Shown here one piece after another: positions 6,343-7,669 of a DNA stretch of 7,669 nucleotides. Both the position numbers and the translations under genes were made by a program. The notes beneath the pieces were generated by a model, which was given only the letters and a program-made list of their open reading frames with translations, searched no databases and was not told the DNA's origin. Numbering within the stretch: the stretch's first letter is position 1; every line of letters starts with the position of its first letter. This DNA is from an uncultured Gemmatimonadota bacterium. GTDB lineage: Bacteria; Gemmatimonadota; Gemmatimonadetes; Gemmatimonadales; GWC2-71-9. The DNA lies in NCBI GenBank assembly GCA_946887295.1, contig CAMPKP010000153.1, positions 1-7,669 on the forward strand, written 5' to 3'.

Positions 6343-6466
6343 CCGCCCCAGCGCCGCCGGCTTCTCGAGAGCGCGGCCCACGGCGGTCACGCGGTCGCCT
6401 CGAGCCACGAGCAGCGGCACCAGCCGGGGCCGACCACCCCGGTCGGCCCGCGAGGAACACGCGCAT
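6343..6466 (-). pseudogene. Truncated, frameshifted N-terminal remnant of an NAD(P)-binding (epimerase-type) gene
   Basis: Minus-strand reading from the ATG at 6466 gives MRVFLAG. After one missing base (about 6445-6444) a second frame gives TGVVG, and after another (about 6428-6427) a third frame gives RLVPLLVARGDRVTAVGR, then ALEKPAALGR. Joined, this is the first beta strand, the GxTGxxG cofactor loop, the following helix and the second strand of an atypical or extended SDR (NAD-dependent epimerase/dehydratase type), families normally about 300 residues long. Recognisable sequence stops near 6343, just after the phosphodiesterase gene's stop, so about 250 residues are missing. The ATG lies 1 nt after the stop of the large protein to its right, suggesting a former operon partner. 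Both frame breaks fall in a GC hairpin, so the frameshifts could be sequencing errors; the truncation could not. Reading this from three frames is my inference. Confidence 0.6.
6427..6449. repeat. GC-rich inverted repeat (9-bp stem, 5-nt loop)
   Basis: GGGCCGACC (6427-6435) pairs perfectly with GGTCGGCCC (6441-6449) around the loop ACCCC. There is no T-run on either side, so it is not a classic intrinsic terminator, though it sits between two convergent gene ends and could slow transcription or protect RNA ends. It coincides with the glycine-loop codons of the epimerase remnant and with both of its apparent frame breaks. Confidence 0.6.
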
Positions 6467-6467
6467 C

Positions 6468-7669
6468 TCAGGGCCGATGCAGCCGCGACAGCACGAACTG
6501 CACTGCGAGGTTGGTTCCGTTCCAGAGCTGGATGTCCGAGCTGGTGCCGTAGCGGGACGGCAGCAGCCGGCCGCCTTCGATCCGGTAGCTCCACAGCTCG
6601 TTGTGCTCGAGCCCCGACGCGTGCACTGCCCCGAGCGTTCGCTGGAGTGCGTCGTCCAGCGTGCGCAGGTACGGCCGGAGCCCGGGGTCCGAGATCCGGC
6701 CCGAGGCATCGAACCCGCCGCCTATCTGGTTCGCCAGGCCCAGAAAGAGGAGATTGACCTCACGTCCCCACACGACGCGCGGGCCGTGGTAGCGGTCCTT
6801 CTCGAACCGCTCCCAGATCTCCGGCGACGCGTAAGCGTCGTTGGCGACGAGCGGCCCGAGCCCGGCGGCGAAGAGCGCGACCGGGAACGGGCGCACGAAC
6901 GGCGCGACGTCCCGCAGCACCACCTCGCGGTCGAGCTTTCCAGCCAGGACGTCGGCCGTGAGATTCCGCAGGAAGAGCCCGGTTGCCGGGTCGGTGTTGA
7001 CCACCGGGATGGGGCGCCCTTCGGCATCGAGCGAGAGCGCGAGAAAGCTCAGCGAGTCACCCGGCTCGCCGGCGGCGCCCAGCGTCTTCTCCCAGTATCG
7101 CCGCTCCTCCGCGGAAAGGCGGCGGAGCCTGGCGTGGAGCCGCTCCCGGATCTGCTCCGGCCCCAGCGTCACCTCGAAGTGGCGGCGGGCTCCCTTCCAG
7201 ATCTCGACGGCCTTGCGAAGCGAGACGGTGTCCCGCATGTAGCCGCCGAGCGGAGTGCCGCCCACCTCGGGAGCGAGGGAATCGAGCCTGGTGGCGCCGA
7301 GCCCCAGCATCTGAAGCGCGGAGAGGATCGTCGCGGTCGCCTCCAGGGCGTGGGGCGCCCAGATCGCGTTGACATCCATGGCGAAGCGCCCGCCGGCGTA
7401 CCCGGCATCGCTGTCCCGCCAGCTGGCCGAGCGCCAGTGGACCGAGTCGCGCCTGGGAAAGCTGATCAGGTTGAGCGGCCGGGGGTCGTCCACGTAGGGC
7501 CGGGTCCGGGCGGTCACCAGAGCCAGCTCCTGGAGCATGCGCGCGAGCCGGGACTCTCCGCCATCGGCCGTGTCGAGCAGGAAGGCACGCTTCCGCTCCG
7601 CGGGCACCGCGGAATCGGCGAGGTATCGAGCCTCCAGGACGGGCAGCTGGTACTCGTCGTCGATCATGT
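6468..7669 (-). CDS. Unrecognised large protein, C-terminal part (gene continues past right edge)
   Basis: I do not recognise this protein. The frame is open for about 400 codons to the right edge. An ATG lies 2 nt inside the edge, but no upstream sequence is visible to support it as the start, so I treat the gene as 5'-truncated. The product is rich in predicted helix, with no membrane segment and no Cys in the visible part. Notable stretches are HWRSASWRDSDAGYAGG followed by FAMDVNAIWAPHALEA, a middle region with VNTDPATGLFLRNLT, and a C-terminus with NELWSYRIEGGRLLPSRYG and DIQLWNGTNLAVQFVL. The WRDS/G-rich/DVNAIW-P-AL layout faintly recalls six-hairpin (alpha/alpha)6 glycosidases such as debranching-enzyme C-domains, but I cannot support an enzyme call. 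The stop at 6470-6468 is followed after 1 nt by the ATG of the epimerase remnant. It is convergent with the phosphodiesterase gene, with 131 bp between the two stops. Confidence 0.8.
   Translation of the reverse strand, partial: MIDDEYQLPVLEARYLADSAVPAERKRAFLLDTADGGESRLARMLQELALVTARTRPYVDDPRPLNLISFPRRDSVHWRSASWRDSDAGYAGGRFAMDVNAIWAPHALEATATILSALQMLGLGATRLDSLAPEVGGTPLGGYMRDTVSLRKAVEIWKGARRHFEVTLGPEQIRERLHARLRRLSAEERRYWEKTLGAAGEPGDSLSFLALSLDAEGRPIPVVNTDPATGLFLRNLTADVLAGKLDREVVLRDVAPFVRPFPVALFAAGLGPLVANDAYASPEIWERFEKDRYHGPRVVWGREVNLLFLGLANQIGGGFDASGRISDPGLRPYLRTLDDALQRTLGAVHASGLEHNELWSYRIEGGRLLPSRYGTSSDIQLWNGTNLAVQFVLSRLHRP

Noticed and set aside
6257..6709. Minus-strand open frame of 150 codons spanning the end of the unknown protein gene, the spacer and the end of the phosphodiesterase gene
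   Set aside because: Most of it is a shadow of genes read in other frames; only the short MRVFLAG part is meaningful and is covered by the pseudogene call.

Overview
The window is about 7.7 kb of GC-rich bacterial DNA (high GC by eye, strong G/C at third codon positions), with tightly packed genes. It resembles a Gemmatimonadota-type or similar environmental high-GC genome: it has a secreted DUF2911/TPR protein with an AQA-type signal-peptide end and a lipoprotein NPP-type phosphodiesterase. That placement is an inference from gene content. No ribosomal or other marker gene confirms it. No CRISPR array, tRNA, rRNA, transposase or phage gene was seen.

Left part (1-2009, minus strand): a three-gene run reading leftward. 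A carboxymuconolactone decarboxylase/AhpD-fold protein overlaps by 11 nt a short-chain dehydrogenase of the mycofactocin-associated type. The dehydrogenase overlaps by 4 nt (CTGA) an APC-family amino acid/amine permease that runs off the left edge. The overlaps suggest one translationally coupled operon, perhaps for uptake and oxidation of a small amino- or alcohol-bearing compound.

Middle (2010-3711): a promoter-like region precedes a single plus-strand gene for a small DUF1097 membrane protein, which ends in a textbook intrinsic terminator. That terminator abuts the 3' end of a minus-strand gene for a secreted DUF2911 protein with TPR repeats. Upstream of it on the same strand is rmuC (3783-5063).

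Right part (5056-7669): rmuC and a plus-strand lipoprotein phosphodiesterase start head to head with overlapping start codons at one CATG, leaving no intergenic DNA. After the phosphodiesterase stop comes a short minus-strand remnant of an NAD(P)-binding epimerase-like gene with two apparent frameshifts at a GC hairpin. It directly follows the stop of a large unrecognised minus-strand protein, truncated by the right edge.

No clearly new multi-gene system is visible. The most interesting items are the mycofactocin-type SDR operon, the shared start-codon arrangement of rmuC and the phosphodiesterase, the epimerase remnant, and the unidentified protein at the right edge.
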